This document shows, piece after piece, positions 1 through 7,952 of a stretch of 15,824 nt of DNA (position 1 is its first letter; every line of letters begins with the position of its first letter). Both the position numbers and the translations under genes were made by a program. The notes below the pieces were generated by a model. It did not search any database. It was not told the DNA's origin and saw only the letters and a list, made by a program, of their open reading frames with translations. The DNA comes from CAZCBJ01 sp964496705. GTDB lineage: Bacteria > Chloroflexota > Anaerolineae > Anaerolineales > Anaerolineaceae. The stretch is taken from the NCBI GenBank assembly GCA_964496705.1, contig CAZCBJ010000079.1, positions 1 to 15,824 of the forward strand. Reading direction: 5' to 3'.

Positions 1-1
1 C

Positions 2-1669
2 GCCCAAAACGTGGCGCTGGTCAATTACATCAGCCGCAACCCCTGGTCGAATGTCAGCCTGTCCCAGCGCGAAGGCGCCTTGACCACATTGACCACGCTG
101 ATAAGGAAGGATCCCATCAACATCATTTCTTACGGCCTGATTTCCCCTCAGGGCGTGGTCGTGTTGGACACAGATGCCAATCTATTGGGCGACTCCGTCG
201 AATCCGAACCCTATGTGCTTAAACCGTTGGAGACTGGTTTGCCCTATGTTTCATCCGTATATTTCAATCAACAAGGAAACCAGGTGATTTACTTCACCGC
301 GCCCATCCGCAACTCCCTGGGTCAGATCACCGGATTGTTGCGCATGAGCATCGACGCCTCCGTGCTGCAGCAGAACCTGCTGCGCACCAGTCAAAACCTG
401 GGCAAGGAAACCACGTTGATGTTGATTGACGAGAACGGCCTGGTGCTGGCTCACAATAAAGCCACCGACACAATTTACAAGACGCTGGTGCCAATTGCCC
501 CGGCCTTCCGCCAGGACCTGGTACGCAGGAATCGGCTTCCCACTGAGACCGACGAACAATCTTACCTGGGCTTGACAACCCTGGCAGAAAATCTGGCCGC
601 AATCAAGGAAAAACCCAATTTTGCAGCCAGCGTCCGCCCCGGAGTCAGCACAAGTGAATTGGTGGGCGCAGCGAGGCTTGAATCCACCCCCTGGTATGTG
701 ATCGCAGCCCAAACCGAGGCGGTTCTGCTCGCGCCTGTCAATCAGCAGACTCGCATTGCCACCCTGCTTGGCCTGGGAGCTATCCTGTTCGCCATCCTTA
801 TTGGCAGCCTCGGTTCCACCTTCCTTTCCCGGCCCATCCGCAGCCTGACTGAAGCAGCTGAACAGGTGGCTGCTGGAAACCTGGCTGTGCAAGCGCCCAT
901 CATGACCCAGGATGAGATCGGCACCCTGGCTGGCACCTTCAATAACATGGCGGGTCAACTTGGCAACCTGATTGGGACACTGGAACAGCGCGTGGCTGAC
1001 CGCACCCGTGCGTTGCAAACATCATCAGAGGTCAGCCGACGTCTGTCCACGATTTTGGACGAATCACAGCTTATCCATGCTGTCGTGGACCAACTGCAGA
1101 CTGCCTTTGATTATTACCATGTGCATATCTACCTGTATGATGGTGAGCGCCAAAATTTAGTGATGCGCGGGGGCAGTGGCGAGCCAGGGCGTATGATGCT
1201 CGCCGCAGGGCATAAAATCACCCCCGGGCGAGGCCTGGTAGGCGGCGCATCACAAACCAACCAACCGGTGCTGGTTGGCAACGTTCGCGAAGACCCCAAC
1301 TGGCTGCCCAATCCCTTGCTGCCCGAAACCAAATCCGAGCTCGCTGTGCCCATCGCCATCGGCGATGAGGTTTTGGGAGTTGTGGATGTGCAGCAGAACA
1401 TCACCGACGGTCTGGGACAACAAGATGTGGCATTGGTGCAAGCCATCGCCAGCCAGGTGGCCATCGCGCTGCGCAACGCGCGAGCCTACACCCAGGCGCA
1501 ACGGCAGGCTGAGCGCGAAGCCCTGGTCGCCAGCCTGTCCCAAAGATTGCAGCGGGCGGTCAGTATGGATGATGTGCTGCAAACTGCCGTCAATGAATTG
1601 GGACGTGTGCTGGGCGCTCAGCGCGGCAGCGTCGAATTGCGCGCCAACGGCAGCCAAGAAAACAATTGA
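2..1669 (+). CDS. dCache-HAMP-GAF membrane sensor protein, kinase-less (5' partial)
   Basis: The frame is open to the left edge, so the true start lies upstream; the GTG at 11 is internal. The 555 visible residues begin inside an extracytoplasmic sensor domain of dCache type (about 1-240, with a VLAHN-like second-lobe motif). One transmembrane helix follows (about 252-276), then a HAMP domain starting at RPIRSL (about 277-325), a coiled-coil signalling helix, and a GAF domain (about 350-495) carrying NPLLPETKSEL. The protein ends with a module resembling only the first half of another GAF domain, with the motif ELGRVLGAQRGSV. There is no HisKA, HATPase, GGDEF or methyl-accepting domain, so it probably senses an external ligand and passes the signal to a partner, most plausibly the kinase two genes downstream. 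The first gene of the cluster could be preceded by more genes outside the window. Domain order is clear; ligand and partner are unknown. Confidence 0.85.
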   Translation, partial: AQNVALVNYISRNPWSNVSLSQREGALTTLTTLIRKDPINIISYGLISPQGVVVLDTDANLLGDSVESEPYVLKPLETGLPYVSSVYFNQQGNQVIYFTAPIRNSLGQITGLLRMSIDASVLQQNLLRTSQNLGKETTLMLIDENGLVLAHNKATDTIYKTLVPIAPAFRQDLVRRNRLPTETDEQSYLGLTTLAENLAAIKEKPNFAASVRPGVSTSELVGAARLESTPWYVIAAQTEAVLLAPVNQQTRIATLLGLGAILFAILIGSLGSTFLSRPIRSLTEAAEQVAAGNLAVQAPIMTQDEIGTLAGTFNNMAGQLGNLIGTLEQRVADRTRALQTSSEVSRRLSTILDESQLIHAVVDQLQTAFDYYHVHIYLYDGERQNLVMRGGSGEPGRMMLAAGHKITPGRGLVGGASQTNQPVLVGNVREDPNWLPNPLLPETKSELAVPIAIGDEVLGVVDVQQNITDGLGQQDVALVQAIASQVAIALRNARAYTQAQRQAEREALVASLSQRLQRAVSMDDVLQTAVNELGRVLGAQRGSVELRANGSQENN

Positions 1670-1675
1670 GAGCGA

Positions 1676-1682
1676 AGAGGAG
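1676..1682 (+). promoter_or_regulatory. Shine-Dalgarno site of the second sensor gene
   Basis: AGAGGAG lies 6 bases before the ATG at 1689. It sets the start inside a reading frame that is open much further upstream (to 1275) and overlaps the previous gene out of frame. Confidence 0.75.
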
Positions 1683-1688
1683 TCTTTC

Positions 1689-4238
1689 ATGATGGAACTA
1701 ACCAATCCAACCGCTCGGAAATCCAGCAACCGGAATATCTTTGCCATGATCTGGGGTCTGGTGGCCGGTGCTCATCATTCGATCGTCGAACCTGGCGCCC
1801 GGCGTCAGGCGCAATTGCTGGCCGGGTTGACCTTGTTCACAATTTTGACCGACATCGTGGCGATTCTCTCCATTTTAGCCACCCATCCCAACCCAGCCCC
1901 TGTTTACGTATTGGTGGTCCAGCTTGTGATCGCGATCGTGGTCTATATCCTCAGCCGCACAACCCGTTATTATGCCGGCGCATTGCTCCAGGTGTTTGCC
2001 ATCTCCACGGCAACTTATTTCTATACTGCAGTGGCTGACACGACCAATCTGGCTTCGTCGATCCTGACCCAGATTCCGCTGGTGTTCATCTTCGCCACCG
2101 GTATCTTGAGTGTGCGAGCCACGATCATCCTGGCTGTATACAATATAGCCGGCATGCTGGCTTTGAATCCATTCTTGAAAAATATCCCTCTATCTGATTA
2201 CGGCGCCATCTTCGGCCAGGTCTTCACCCTGGGTCTTTTGTTCAGTGTAGTAGTTGCCTCTCGTAGCGCTCAGGAACGCGGCAGGTTGCAGCAAGTGCAG
2301 CAAGCCAACCAGGAATTGCAGGCATTGAGCGCCGGGCTTGAGGTGAGTGTTCACGAGCGCATCCAGGACATCAGCCTGGCTGCTGAAGTTGGCCGCCGCC
2401 TCACGTTGGTGGGCGGCGATGTGGAAGCGATGCTGACCGGCGCAGTGGAATTGGTCCGCGAACGGTTTAACCTGTATTACACCCAGGTGTATTTGCTGGA
2501 CGATACCGGGCGCAGGTTGGTGCTGCGCGCTGGCACCGGAGTTGTTGGGGAGGAGTTGCTCCGTCGCAGCCACAGTCTGCCTTTTGACCTTACTTCTTTG
2601 AACGGAACAACTGCGGTTGAACGCCGCCCGGTCATTGTTGAAGATACCACTGCCAGCCGCACCTTCCGCCCCAATCCGCTGCTTCCCGATACCCGCTCCG
2701 AGTTGACCGTGCCCTTGGTAGCTGGCGACCGCGTGCTGGGTGTGTTGGACCTGCAAAGTGCAAAGCCGGGTACTTTCACCGCCGAAACCTTGCCCGCTTT
2801 TGAGACGTTGGCTGGCTTGTTGGCTTCAGCCATCGTGAACGCTGAATTGGTCTCGCAGGTGCAGCGCGCGCGCGAAGAGGTGGAAGCCCAAACCCGTTTC
2901 TTGACCCGCAGAGGTTGGGAAGAATACCTGAATGCCATCGACCGCAAAGAACGTGTGGCATACCACTATGGTTCCGAAAAAGTTGGCGATATGGAAGCAC
3001 CAAATGTGGCCCAGACAGACAACGAGAAAGTCATCGAAACCCCCATCGTCATCCTGGGTGAAGAAATCGGTCAGATGAAATTTGAGGGTCAGAGGGATTG
3101 GACTGCGGATGAGATCGAGTTGGTGCAGACCATCTCCCGTCAGGTGGCGCAATCGATGGAAAACCTGCGTCTGCTGGCCCAGGCTGAGCATTACCGCTCT
3201 GAAGCCGAAGCTGCTCTGCGGCGGTTAACCCGTGAGGGATGGGAGGAATACCTGGCGCAGGAGAAAGCCTCCGAAGTAGGATATGTCTATATGGATGAGC
3301 AAGTGAAACCCATCCGGCAAGCCAGTGCTGTTTCAGAGCCGGGTATCGTCCATCCCATCCGCATCCGCGATGAAGTAGTTGGTGAAATGAGCATCTCCGG
3401 AGTGGAAAACCTGAACCCGGAAGACACCGAATTGCTCAACCTGGTCAGCACTTCGCTGGCATCGCACCTGGAAACCATCCGCCTGTTTGATACTGCCCAG
3501 ACCGAGCTCGAAGAGCGCTCCCGCGCCGAACAGGCTCTGCAAAAACGCGCGTCAGAGCTGCAAACCGTCGCCCAATTGAGTGCTAACCTGTCCACCGTGG
3601 CGGATCCAAACGAAATCATGCAAAATGTGGTTGACCTGACCCGCGACTCCTTTGGACTGTACCATGCCCATATTTACTCGTATGATGCAGACCGCCAGGC
3701 GCTCAAACTGGCTGCCGGCGCCGGTGAAGTGGGCAAGCAGATGGTTTCCCAGGGCTGGGAGATCCCACTTAGGCGCGAGCGGTCGCTGGTCGCCCAGGCT
3801 GCCCGCAGCCAATCCGGTGTGATTGTTAACGATGTCCGCGTGGAACCCGATTACCTGCCCAATCCGCTGCTGCCCAACACCCAATCCGAAATGGCCATCC
3901 CCTTGCTGGTCGGCCAGAACCTGTTGGGTGTGATGGATGTGCAATCGGATGAAATTAACCACTTCACCAGCGAAGACCTATCCATCTACACCACGCTGGC
4001 ATCCCAGATCTCAGCAGCCCTTGAAAACGCCCGTCTGTTCAAGCAAATCCAGAAACAGGCAGAATATGAAGCCACCATCAACGCCATCAGCCAGCGCATC
4101 CAATCCACCACCACTGTGGAAAGCGCGCTGCAGGTGGCCATCCGCGAGTTGGGACGCGCCCTGGGCGCCCGCCGCACCAGCGTGCATCTCACCCCGTTGG
4201 CTGAGCAAACCGATGCGGTCGATGACCGCAGCCAGTGA
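1689..4238 (+). CDS. Six-helix membrane protein with GAF domains and two half-GAF repeats, kinase-less
   Basis: The protein has 849 residues. The start is the first of two adjacent ATGs, chosen because AGAGGAG lies 6 bases upstream; the frame stays open further 5' but overlaps gene 1 as a shadow. The N-terminal 190 residues form about six hydrophobic helices (roughly 40-62, 70-88, 94-112, 121-139, 140-158, 165-186), like a membrane-embedded sensor. Then come a coiled coil, GAF 1 (about 235-395, with FNLYYTQVYLLD and NPLLPDTRSEL), two repeats of about 107 residues starting at RGWEEYL and EGWEEYL (405-500 and 513-606), and GAF 2 (about 625-785, with LPNPLLPNTQSEM). The tail resembles the front half of a GAF domain (ELGRALGARRTSV), as in the preceding protein. 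No catalytic domain is present. It is likely a membrane sensor or scaffold for the kinase encoded 17 bases downstream. The architecture is visible; the role is inferred. Confidence 0.87.
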   Translation: MMELTNPTARKSSNRNIFAMIWGLVAGAHHSIVEPGARRQAQLLAGLTLFTILTDIVAILSILATHPNPAPVYVLVVQLVIAIVVYILSRTTRYYAGALLQVFAISTATYFYTAVADTTNLASSILTQIPLVFIFATGILSVRATIILAVYNIAGMLALNPFLKNIPLSDYGAIFGQVFTLGLLFSVVVASRSAQERGRLQQVQQANQELQALSAGLEVSVHERIQDISLAAEVGRRLTLVGGDVEAMLTGAVELVRERFNLYYTQVYLLDDTGRRLVLRAGTGVVGEELLRRSHSLPFDLTSLNGTTAVERRPVIVEDTTASRTFRPNPLLPDTRSELTVPLVAGDRVLGVLDLQSAKPGTFTAETLPAFETLAGLLASAIVNAELVSQVQRAREEVEAQTRFLTRRGWEEYLNAIDRKERVAYHYGSEKVGDMEAPNVAQTDNEKVIETPIVILGEEIGQMKFEGQRDWTADEIELVQTISRQVAQSMENLRLLAQAEHYRSEAEAALRRLTREGWEEYLAQEKASEVGYVYMDEQVKPIRQASAVSEPGIVHPIRIRDEVVGEMSISGVENLNPEDTELLNLVSTSLASHLETIRLFDTAQTELEERSRAEQALQKRASELQTVAQLSANLSTVADPNEIMQNVVDLTRDSFGLYHAHIYSYDADRQALKLAAGAGEVGKQMVSQGWEIPLRRERSLVAQAARSQSGVIVNDVRVEPDYLPNPLLPNTQSEMAIPLLVGQNLLGVMDVQSDEINHFTSEDLSIYTTLASQISAALENARLFKQIQKQAEYEATINAISQRIQSTTTVESALQVAIRELGRALGARRTSVHLTPLAEQTDAVDDRSQ
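2901..3188 (+). repeat. Half-GAF repeat R1 (protein-level)
   Basis: Residues 405-500 of the second sensor. It opens with RGWEEYL and closes with ENLRLL. The closing half (TPIVILGEEIG, then W-x-x-DEIELV) matches the second half of a GAF fold, while the usual first half is very short. A 12-residue charged linker leads to R2. Confidence 0.6.
3225..3506 (+). repeat. Half-GAF repeat R2 (protein-level)
   Basis: Residues 513-606 of the second sensor. It opens with EGWEEYL and closes with LETIRLF. Its spacing from R1 is exactly 108 codons, measured from the GW motif. It is followed by a coiled coil and a full GAF domain, the same order as R3-R4-GAF in the kinase gene. Confidence 0.6.
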
Positions 4239-4242
4239 TCTT

Positions 4243-4248
4243 GGAGGG
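4243..4248 (+). promoter_or_regulatory. Shine-Dalgarno site that sets the kinase start
   Basis: GGAGGG lies 7 bases before the ATG at 4256. It favours that ATG over the in-frame GTG at 4235, which overlaps the stop codon of the preceding gene (GTGA). Confidence 0.75.
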
Positions 4249-4255
4249 TTTGGGT

Positions 4256-6298
4256 ATGAGCAAAGAAAAACGCTTGACCATGCGCATGCAGGAATTGTTC
4301 TCCGGGACAAAACCTGTGCCGCCAGAGCCTGAAGAGCACCCAAACCAGCCTTTGCCGGTGGAAAGGCTGACTGAACCATCTCCACCGCTGGTATCCGCCC
4401 CTCAATCCGCCGTTGAGCCAGCCCAAAAATCCACGCTGGAACAACATGGCGGCTGGAGTGATTATCTGGATGCCATCCGCCGCAGCGAACATATCCGCTT
4501 TAGCTATGCCGCATCGCTCGAAGGGGATGCCAGTACACCGGAGAATGGCGGCAGAAAGCTCTCCACCCCATTGGTGCTGGGGAATGCTCCCATTGGCGAG
4601 TTGGAAATTCAACCCACGGAAGGTCAGCGTTGGGAACAGGGGGATGAGAACCTGGTTGCCAGCGTTGCCGAGCGCCTGGTGCAGCATCTGGAGAACCTGC
4701 GATTGCTGGACCAGGCTGACCAGTACCGCGCCGAAGCCGAACACGCCGTGCAGCGCATGACTCAGCAGGGCTGGCGCGATTATCTGGACGGGCGCGAGAC
4801 CACCATCAGCGGTTTTATCTATGACCATGATCGTGTTCGACCGCTTGATCCACTGACCAGCCAACCAGCCGGTCAGGCAGTAACCCAGCCCGTCGTTGTC
4901 CGCGATGCTCCCATCGGTACCCTGGTGGTCGAAGCAGAGACCGGTAAAGTTCCCGAGGATGTGGTAGCCAGTATTGCCCAACGCCTCGGTCTGCATATCG
5001 AGAACCTGCGCCTGCTCGAACAAACCGAAAATGCCCGCCAGCAATTGGACCGCCGCGCGGCAGAGCTGGAGACTGTCGCGCGCGTGGGAACCGCGGCAGC
5101 CACCATCCTCGAACCCGATCTGCTGCTGCAGACGGTTGTGGATCTCACCCAGGAAAATTTCAACCTCTATCACGTGCAGGTCTTTCAAGTGGATGCACCC
5201 ACCCGCCAGCTCACCCTGGTGGCTGGCTCCGGGCGTATCGGCCGCGCAATGGTCGCCGACACCTACATGCTGCGCATGGACAATTCGCAGGCTACCGTGG
5301 CGCGCGTCGCCCGCACGCGGTCTGGCATCATCGTGGAAGATACCCGCCTGATGCCCGATTACGAACATTATCCTTTCCTGCCCGATACGCTCTCTGAGTT
5401 GGCCGTGCCGATGGTGGTTGGCGACCAGGTGCTGGGGGTATTCTCGGTGCTTTCCAGCACTGCTAGACGCTACATCAAAGACGACATGCGCACTTTTGCC
5501 ACCCTGGCAGCCCAGGTGGCGGTTGCGCTGCGTAACGCCGAATTTTACGCCGAGCAGATGGCAACCGTGGAACGTCTGCGCGAGTTGGATCAATTAAAAT
5601 CCTCCTTCCTGGCCAATATGAGCCATGAGCTGCGCACCCCGTTGAATTCAATCCTGGGCTTTTCGCAGGTCATCCTCGAAGGTCTGGACGGTCCCTTGAC
5701 CGCGGACATGGATAATGACCTGCGCCTCATCGAACGCAACGGCCGTCATTTGCTCACGCTGATCACCGACATCCTCGATATGGCCAAGATCGAAGCCGGA
5801 CGCCTGACCATCTCGAAGGAATGGTTCGATTTGTCCAACATCATGAAAGAAGTGCTTGAGACCATGCAACCGCTGGTTCGCGAGAGATCACTCTACTTGA
5901 AATATGAAGCCGACCCCAATCAGAACCTGGTCATCCACGCCGACACCTTCCGAATTCGTCAAATTCTGATCAACCTGATCGGCAACGCCATCAAATTCAC
6001 CGAACGCGGCGGCATCACGCTGCAGGCGCAGCGTATGGACAGAGCCGTGCGGGTTTGCGTTAGTGACACCGGCATCGGCATTCCGGACGATAAGCTGGAT
6101 TCCATCTTTGAAGCTTTCACCCAGGTGGACACCTCCATGACACGCAAAGTGGGCGGCACTGGTCTGGGCTTGCCGATCAGCCGGCGGTTGGTGGAAATGC
6201 ACGGCGGTAAGCTTTGGGCAGAAAGCACCGGAAAGCCCGGCGATGGTTCTGCCCTGTGGATGGAATTACCGGTTGAAAAAGGGATGGAACAGGTTTAG
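4256..6298 (+). CDS. Soluble GAF-domain sensor histidine kinase
   Basis: The protein has 680 residues and no membrane helix. The start is the ATG at 4256, supported by GGAGGG 7 bases upstream. The N-terminus is a proline-rich low-complexity stretch (about 19-55). Then come two half-GAF repeats opening with GGWSDYL (61-155) and QGWRDYL (168-258), a full GAF domain (about 270-430, LPDTLSEL), the HisKA H-box SHELRTPLNS with the phospho-acceptor His457, and an ATPase domain with N-box Asn577, G1 box DTGIGIP (Asp604) and G2 box GGTGLGLP (about 633). All catalytic motifs are intact. It is a cytoplasmic kinase that autophosphorylates on His457 and should pass phosphate to a receiver. The kinase has no receiver of its own; the nearest are the next two genes. 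Lacking its own membrane sensor, it probably takes its signal from the two kinase-less sensors encoded immediately upstream. Confidence 0.93.
   Translation: MSKEKRLTMRMQELFSGTKPVPPEPEEHPNQPLPVERLTEPSPPLVSAPQSAVEPAQKSTLEQHGGWSDYLDAIRRSEHIRFSYAASLEGDASTPENGGRKLSTPLVLGNAPIGELEIQPTEGQRWEQGDENLVASVAERLVQHLENLRLLDQADQYRAEAEHAVQRMTQQGWRDYLDGRETTISGFIYDHDRVRPLDPLTSQPAGQAVTQPVVVRDAPIGTLVVEAETGKVPEDVVASIAQRLGLHIENLRLLEQTENARQQLDRRAAELETVARVGTAAATILEPDLLLQTVVDLTQENFNLYHVQVFQVDAPTRQLTLVAGSGRIGRAMVADTYMLRMDNSQATVARVARTRSGIIVEDTRLMPDYEHYPFLPDTLSELAVPMVVGDQVLGVFSVLSSTARRYIKDDMRTFATLAAQVAVALRNAEFYAEQMATVERLRELDQLKSSFLANMSHELRTPLNSILGFSQVILEGLDGPLTADMDNDLRLIERNGRHLLTLITDILDMAKIEAGRLTISKEWFDLSNIMKEVLETMQPLVRERSLYLKYEADPNQNLVIHADTFRIRQILINLIGNAIKFTERGGITLQAQRMDRAVRVCVSDTGIGIPDDKLDSIFEAFTQVDTSMTRKVGGTGLGLPISRRLVEMHGGKLWAESTGKPGDGSALWMELPVEKGMEQV
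4436..4720 (+). repeat. Half-GAF repeat R3 (protein-level)
   Basis: Residues 61-155 of the histidine kinase. It opens with GGWSDYL and closes with ENLRLLDQAD. The linker to R4 (QYRAEAEHAVQR) is nearly the same as that between R1 and R2 (HYRSEAEAALRR), which indicates a shared duplicated block. Confidence 0.6.
4757..5029 (+). repeat. Half-GAF repeat R4 (protein-level)
   Basis: Residues 168-258 of the histidine kinase. It opens with QGWRDYL and closes with ENLRLLEQTE. It is 106 codons from R3 and slightly shorter than the other copies. A full GAF domain follows, as after R2. Confidence 0.6.
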
Positions 6299-6301
6299 GA
6301 G
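6297..6301 (+). promoter_or_regulatory. Shine-Dalgarno site of the PLP enzyme/receiver fusion
   Basis: AGGAG overlaps the stop codon of the kinase gene and lies 7 bases before the ATG at 6309. It supports that start over one at 6243 inside the kinase gene. Confidence 0.75.
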
Positions 6302-6308
6302 AAGACGA

Positions 6309-7943
6309 ATGGCAAAACCATTATTTATCAGGTGTGCCGATTGCAGCCACGAGCAGGAGTATGTAGCCCTCAGCCCTGCCGTGTGTGAAAGATGCGGCTG
6401 CACCTGGGTGGAAGCGCACTACGATTACCGCACCTTCAAACGCGAAATCCTGAGCGGGTTGCCGGGCAGGCCATTCAACCTTTGGCGTTATCACGACGTG
6501 CTGCCCATCGAATCACCCCAGCGCATGGAATTTGACCTGGTGGGCGGCACCCCACTGCGGCTGGCGCGCAAATACGCCAGCGACCTCGGTCATCCGCTGT
6601 TATACATCAAAGACGAACGCTATGGGCCGACCAGCTCGTTTAAGGACCGTCAGGCGCTGGTTTCGGTCGCGGCGATGGTGGAAGCCGGAGTAAACGAAAT
6701 GGTCATTGCTTCCACCGGCAACGCAGCCGTGGCCTACGCCGCCGCTTGCGCCCGGGCAGGGATCAAACTGTGGGTATTCATGACCAGCATGGTGCCGCCA
6801 GAAAAATTGCGCGAGGTTGCCTTATTCGGAGCGGAGGTGATCAAGGTCAGCGGCACCTACGACCAGGCGAAGAAGATCGCCGCCGAGTTCGCCAAGCGCC
6901 GCGACCTTCTGCTTGATCGCGGTGCGCAAAGTCTGCCGGCCAGAGAGTCGATGAAGACCATTGCCTACGAAATCGTTGAGCAACTCGGTTGGCGCGCGCC
7001 AGATTGGTATATACAGGCTGTTTCCGGCGGCCTCGGTCCGCTGGGTGTCTACCATGGCTTCGTCGAAATGTATGACATGGGCTTGATTGACCGCATCCCA
7101 AAATTGGGAGTCATTCAGGCTGAGGGCTGCGCCCCAATGGTGAAAGCCTTCAGAGCCGGACGCGACCAGGCCGAAGGGGTCAATCCCGAGACCCGCATCG
7201 CCATCTTGTCCACCGGCGATCCCGGAAAAACTTATTCCCATTTATGGAAACTTTGCCAGCAGTACGGTGGTACAATGGAGGCAGTCAGCGATGCAGCCGC
7301 ATTTACCACCATGCGTGCCTTGGCCAAGAGTGACGGTATGGCGGTTGAGCCGGCTGCGGCGGTGGCTTTTGCAGGACTTGAAAAAATGATCAAGGACGGC
7401 AGCATTCTGGGAGACCACCTGGTGGTGGTGAATTGCACCGGCCACACCTTCCCGGTCGAGAAGCATGTGCTTGGTGACCAATGGGGGGTGGATGTAGAAC
7501 TGGATCAGGGTCGCACGCCAATGCAGGAAGGCTTGCACGCTGCCCTGGAGCAATTGGATGAGCGCACCCGCACGGTTTTGATTATCGATGACAATCCCGA
7601 TGATGCCCATCTCATCCGCCGTTTCCTGGAAAAGCGCAAATCCTACCGCGTCTTCCACTCCCGCGAAAGTTGGGACGGTTTGGCTCAAGCCCGCCAGAGG
7701 CTGCCAGACCTGATCATCTCAGACCTGATGATGCCGGAAATGGATGGCTTCAGCCTGCTCGAGGAATTGAAAATGGACAAGCGAACCCGTCATATCCCGG
7801 TGATCGTGGTCAGCGCGAAAGACCTCACCCCCGAGGACAAAGCACGGTTGGACGGTCAAATTGAGGCGGTGTATCAGAAGGGCTCCCTACCGCCGGGGCA
7901 ATTCGTCCAGCAGGTTGTCGAAGTGGTTGAGTCGAAGAAATAA
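6309..7943 (+). CDS. Threonine-synthase-like PLP enzyme fused to a response-regulator receiver domain
   Basis: The protein has 544 residues, against about 390 for the separate threonine synthase downstream; the extra length is a C-terminal receiver. The start at 6309 is chosen for AGGAG 7 bases upstream. Residues 9-29 form a zinc-ribbon-like CxxC-x13-CxxC. A fold-type II PLP domain follows (about 60-405): GGTPL, the Schiff-base lysine Lys112 in SSFKDR, the glycine-rich STGNAAVAY, and a phosphate-cup-like SGGLGP. Where ThrC carries a TGxGLK motif near its end, this protein has CTGHTFP, so the substrate may differ. After a short linker the receiver (about 421-540) has the acidic pair Asp427/Asp428, phospho-acceptor Asp472 in SDLMMPEMDG, Ser502 and Lys524, so it looks phosphorylatable. 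The frame runs through the junction without a stop or internal ribosome site. The gene lies 10 bases after the kinase, suggesting that His-Asp transfer controls the enzyme. Activity and regulation are inferred. Confidence 0.9.
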   Translation: MAKPLFIRCADCSHEQEYVALSPAVCERCGCTWVEAHYDYRTFKREILSGLPGRPFNLWRYHDVLPIESPQRMEFDLVGGTPLRLARKYASDLGHPLLYIKDERYGPTSSFKDRQALVSVAAMVEAGVNEMVIASTGNAAVAYAAACARAGIKLWVFMTSMVPPEKLREVALFGAEVIKVSGTYDQAKKIAAEFAKRRDLLLDRGAQSLPARESMKTIAYEIVEQLGWRAPDWYIQAVSGGLGPLGVYHGFVEMYDMGLIDRIPKLGVIQAEGCAPMVKAFRAGRDQAEGVNPETRIAILSTGDPGKTYSHLWKLCQQYGGTMEAVSDAAAFTTMRALAKSDGMAVEPAAAVAFAGLEKMIKDGSILGDHLVVVNCTGHTFPVEKHVLGDQWGVDVELDQGRTPMQEGLHAALEQLDERTRTVLIIDDNPDDAHLIRRFLEKRKSYRVFHSRESWDGLAQARQRLPDLIISDLMMPEMDGFSLLEELKMDKRTRHIPVIVVSAKDLTPEDKARLDGQIEAVYQKGSLPPGQFVQQVVEVVESKK

Positions 7944-7952
7944 GGAGCGACA

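Noticed and set aside
251..1747. Minus-strand frames of 165-255 codons antisense to the first sensor
   Set aside because: They mirror the dCache-HAMP-GAF gene, lack family motifs and have no ribosome sites worth noting.
4235..4255. GTG start of the kinase overlapping the preceding stop codon
   Set aside because: The ATG at 4256 has a strong GGAGGG site at the right distance, while nothing comparable precedes the GTG.
3986..5593. A 535-codon open frame on the minus strand across the sensor/kinase junction
   Set aside because: It lies antisense to two clearly real genes, has no recognisable domain, and its His/Gln/Gly-rich translation is typical of a shadow frame in GC-biased coding DNA.
7480..7600. 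Possible sequencing frameshift or missed gene boundary between the PLP and receiver parts
   Set aside because: The frame is continuous through a plausible linker. The only nearby ATG with a purine-rich lead (7556-7558) is out of frame, so a true fusion is the simplest reading.
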